A DNA stretch of 7,360 nucleotides from an uncultured Clostridia bacterium. Lineage in GTDB: Bacteria > Bacillota > Clostridia > RGIG6154. Positions 6,901-7,360 of this stretch are shown in pieces. The DNA is taken from contig CAKSDT010000088.1 in NCBI GenBank assembly GCA_934446135.1, positions 1 to 7,360 of the forward strand, read 5' to 3'. The notes beneath the pieces were generated by a model. The model was not told where the DNA came from, ran no database searches, and saw only the letters and a list, made by a program, of their open reading frames with translations. Position 1 is the stretch's first letter; every line of letters starts with the position of its first letter. The position numbers were made by a program, and so were the translations under genes.

Positions 6901-7334
6901 CAATAGAACTTTTAAAATCTGATTTAAAAGACGGTAAAAAGAGCGTTGTAATGATAGTCGGTAAATTCGATAAAGACGCGTCGGTTAAAGCCGAAAAGAT
7001 AACAAAAGTTCCAAATAGCCTTTATTCAAAGAAAATTTATGCCTCCTACGAGGCCGAAGTTTCGGGAACAAAAGATAAAAATATGTCGGTAAGATATTTA
7101 AAACAAAAGAAAAATTCCGAAATCTATGTAAACGAAAACGGAAAACTGAGAAAAGCAAGCCAAAAACAGGTGGGAAGTTACGCACAGTTTAAAGTAAATT
7201 CCGATAAATTCGAAATTTACGAAACCGCAAAAAATCCACTCCCAACCATACTTAAATTCGCAGTTCCCGCTGTCTTAATCGTAATCGCTTTCTTCTTCGT
7301 GAAAAAGAAAAAACCTAAAAAACAATCTGCTTAA
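3936..7334 (+). CDS. Secreted, membrane-anchored GLUG-repeat protein with a large helical insert
   Basis: A 1132-residue protein with no recognised enzyme motif. Order of parts: signal peptide (about 1-27, ending PVFAA); a beta-rich opening with NGTFNGNGHKITGY (77-90); six GLUG-type repeats with the (Y/F)xGGI(A/T)G core (128-134, 154-160, 182-188, 239-244, 268-273, 294-299); a helical region of about 400 residues (311-705) with glycines in heptad spacing, such as GLSLIADGLKVLSDGF (540-555); five more GLUG repeats (738-743, 790-796, 819-825, 845-851, 871-877, the last degenerate); a possible InlB/Flg_new-like beta-grasp unit (925-986, GYYGVW); an unrecognised beta domain (987-1095); one TM (about 1103-1122); and a basic tail KKKKPKKQSA. 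There is no LPXTG. The start overlaps the transporter stop by 11 nt, with GGGGAGGGGG 9 nt upstream, so translation is probably coupled. I infer an extracytoplasmic partner of the transporter; adhesin or cell-wall scaffold are alternatives. The helical repeats resemble those of YhgE/Pip proteins. Confidence 0.85.
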   Translation: MKIKNRVICIFISALIAFLPITPVFAAQKTITLSNAKDVLKLSNKFKSDTYSENIVVELKRDIDLSDTKFSPIPYFNGTFNGNGHKITGYKIEKDMSYCGFFRYIGEKGTVNDTNFEGSVTPGGTREYVGGIAGQNMGRIKNCTFKGTVSGQKYTGGITGANTKTGKIEDSTSEGTVKGLNFTGGIAGHNMGSIVNCSNKGAVNITPEIRDNNAADTIRTDLKEEDFEKTELLNVSTDTGGIAGYSKGIILSCVNYSKIGYEHIGYNTGGIAGRQAGYISDCANYGIIYGRKDVGGIAGQSEPFVILEYGDDYVEAIKNALNGITDVLTKNRDSKEISDALDKISERTNSITDKSRDISDDAQKYGKDMTKTINELSDRMYSALDNSDAAIKNLEKMSKGFSDGFDDLEKFSNSMENIADGLKDAASKGSEAFYYFEKAGNCFEEAGDKLKNPNFDTGVSKIKEGINTLKNALSKKTSVADGAQETLEGVNILKKNISDLGTALSLLNDGFKNLEKAGKPQYTPKGLSDLITNIDDLKSGLSLIADGLKVLSDGFDINNLRSSLTLVSSGFKNITKGFRYMDKSLGKLSAVLGNKGTFQTLSDALSDFKSAMDYARQSADSLSSAVDKLKGDKKLSAPEISDAFSDKVSSLFDDISGLNGDFNQLRDGIKSEKNEISDSLYEVGMRLSDLSAALGNSYENASKLGDNIFVDDSENYNSPDGKTEKCRNYGKINGDVNTGGITGSMAIEYDFDPEDDVTKSGAENLKFTYKTKAVLLSCENYGTVSGKNDYTGGITGKMDLGSVVSCKGSGAVSSESGDYVGGIAGYSSAFIKNSLSKCSILGNNYTGGVTGEGNVVENCFVISDIKEGNEFTGSVSGRDKNNSVKNCYYVDSPYGGIDGIDYKGVAEKTDFKNLEEFSEKQFGEEVTFTLTYVADGREIKKINFDYKEPISEKEIPEIPEKDGYYGVWDDFDYSCPKFDASINAEYFKTIELLKSDLKDGKKSVVMIVGKFDKDASVKAEKITKVPNSLYSKKIYASYEAEVSGTKDKNMSVRYLKQKKNSEIYVNENGKLRKASQKQVGSYAQFKVNSDKFEIYETAKNPLPTILKFAVPAVLIVIAFFFVKKKKPKKQSA
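4866..6050 (+). other. Helical glycine-heptad region of the GLUG protein (domain)
   Basis: This encodes about residues 311-705, rich in K, D, S, L and A and poor in proline, with repeated G-x6-G spacing (G540, G547, G554; G510, G517; G570, G577). It should form long helices or helical hairpins outside the cell and separates the two GLUG arrays. The repeats are too diverged to be a tandem DNA repeat. Confidence 0.65.
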
Positions 7335-7360
7335 TACATTATTTAACCTCCCCTCTATAC

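Noticed and set aside
7233..7334. Sortase anchor at the C-terminus of the GLUG protein
   Set aside because: The TM and basic tail fit, but the only candidate is LPTIL with no LPXTG-like motif ahead of the TM, so a plain transmembrane anchor is more likely.

Overview
The window looks like a chromosomal segment of a low-to-moderate GC, AT-leaning Firmicute, probably an anaerobic gut-type Clostridia. The grounds are strong AAAGGAGGT-type ribosome binding sites, sigma-A promoters in very A/T-rich spacers, a TTG start, and the protein families present. The species cannot be named from the sequence.

Layout. Positions 1-747 contain no convincing gene. They hold three diverged copies of one structured repeat: one on the minus strand at the left edge (3-85) and two on the plus strand (178-380 and 520-630). 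Each copy is closed by an 11-bp stem whose sequence differs between copies while pairing is kept, so this behaves like a structured RNA or an RNA-like mobile repeat. A hairpin lies 20-21 nt past each plus-strand copy (401-426 and 652-680); the second is also the terminator of the tetR-family gene. From 748 to 1308 (minus) is a TetR/AcrR-family regulator. A 140-bp divergent control region follows, with two overlapping, opposed sigma-A promoters and a 13-bp inverted repeat. The plus strand then carries a two-gene operon: a 12-TM RND/MMPL-family transporter (1472-3946), and, overlapping it by 11 nt, a 1132-residue secreted, membrane-anchored protein (3936-7334). In that protein, two arrays of GLUG-type beta repeats flank about 400 residues of helical, glycine-punctuated repeats. 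Only 26 bp follow, with nothing recognisable.

How the parts may work together (inference): the regulator probably senses a hydrophobic or envelope-active ligand and represses the divergent transporter operon, perhaps also itself. The transporter has both Asp-Tyr proton-relay pairs and should be proton-driven. The large anchored protein is translationally coupled to it and shares its membrane, so it is a good candidate for an obligate extracytoplasmic partner, a role that helical repeat domains play within single proteins of the YhgE/Pip and some MMPL types. The transporter also ends in a cytosolic tail of seven x-G-x-V tetrads that resembles a short bactofilin-like beta-helix. The two most novel items are the covarying repeat family at 1-630 and this transporter/GLUG-coil pair.
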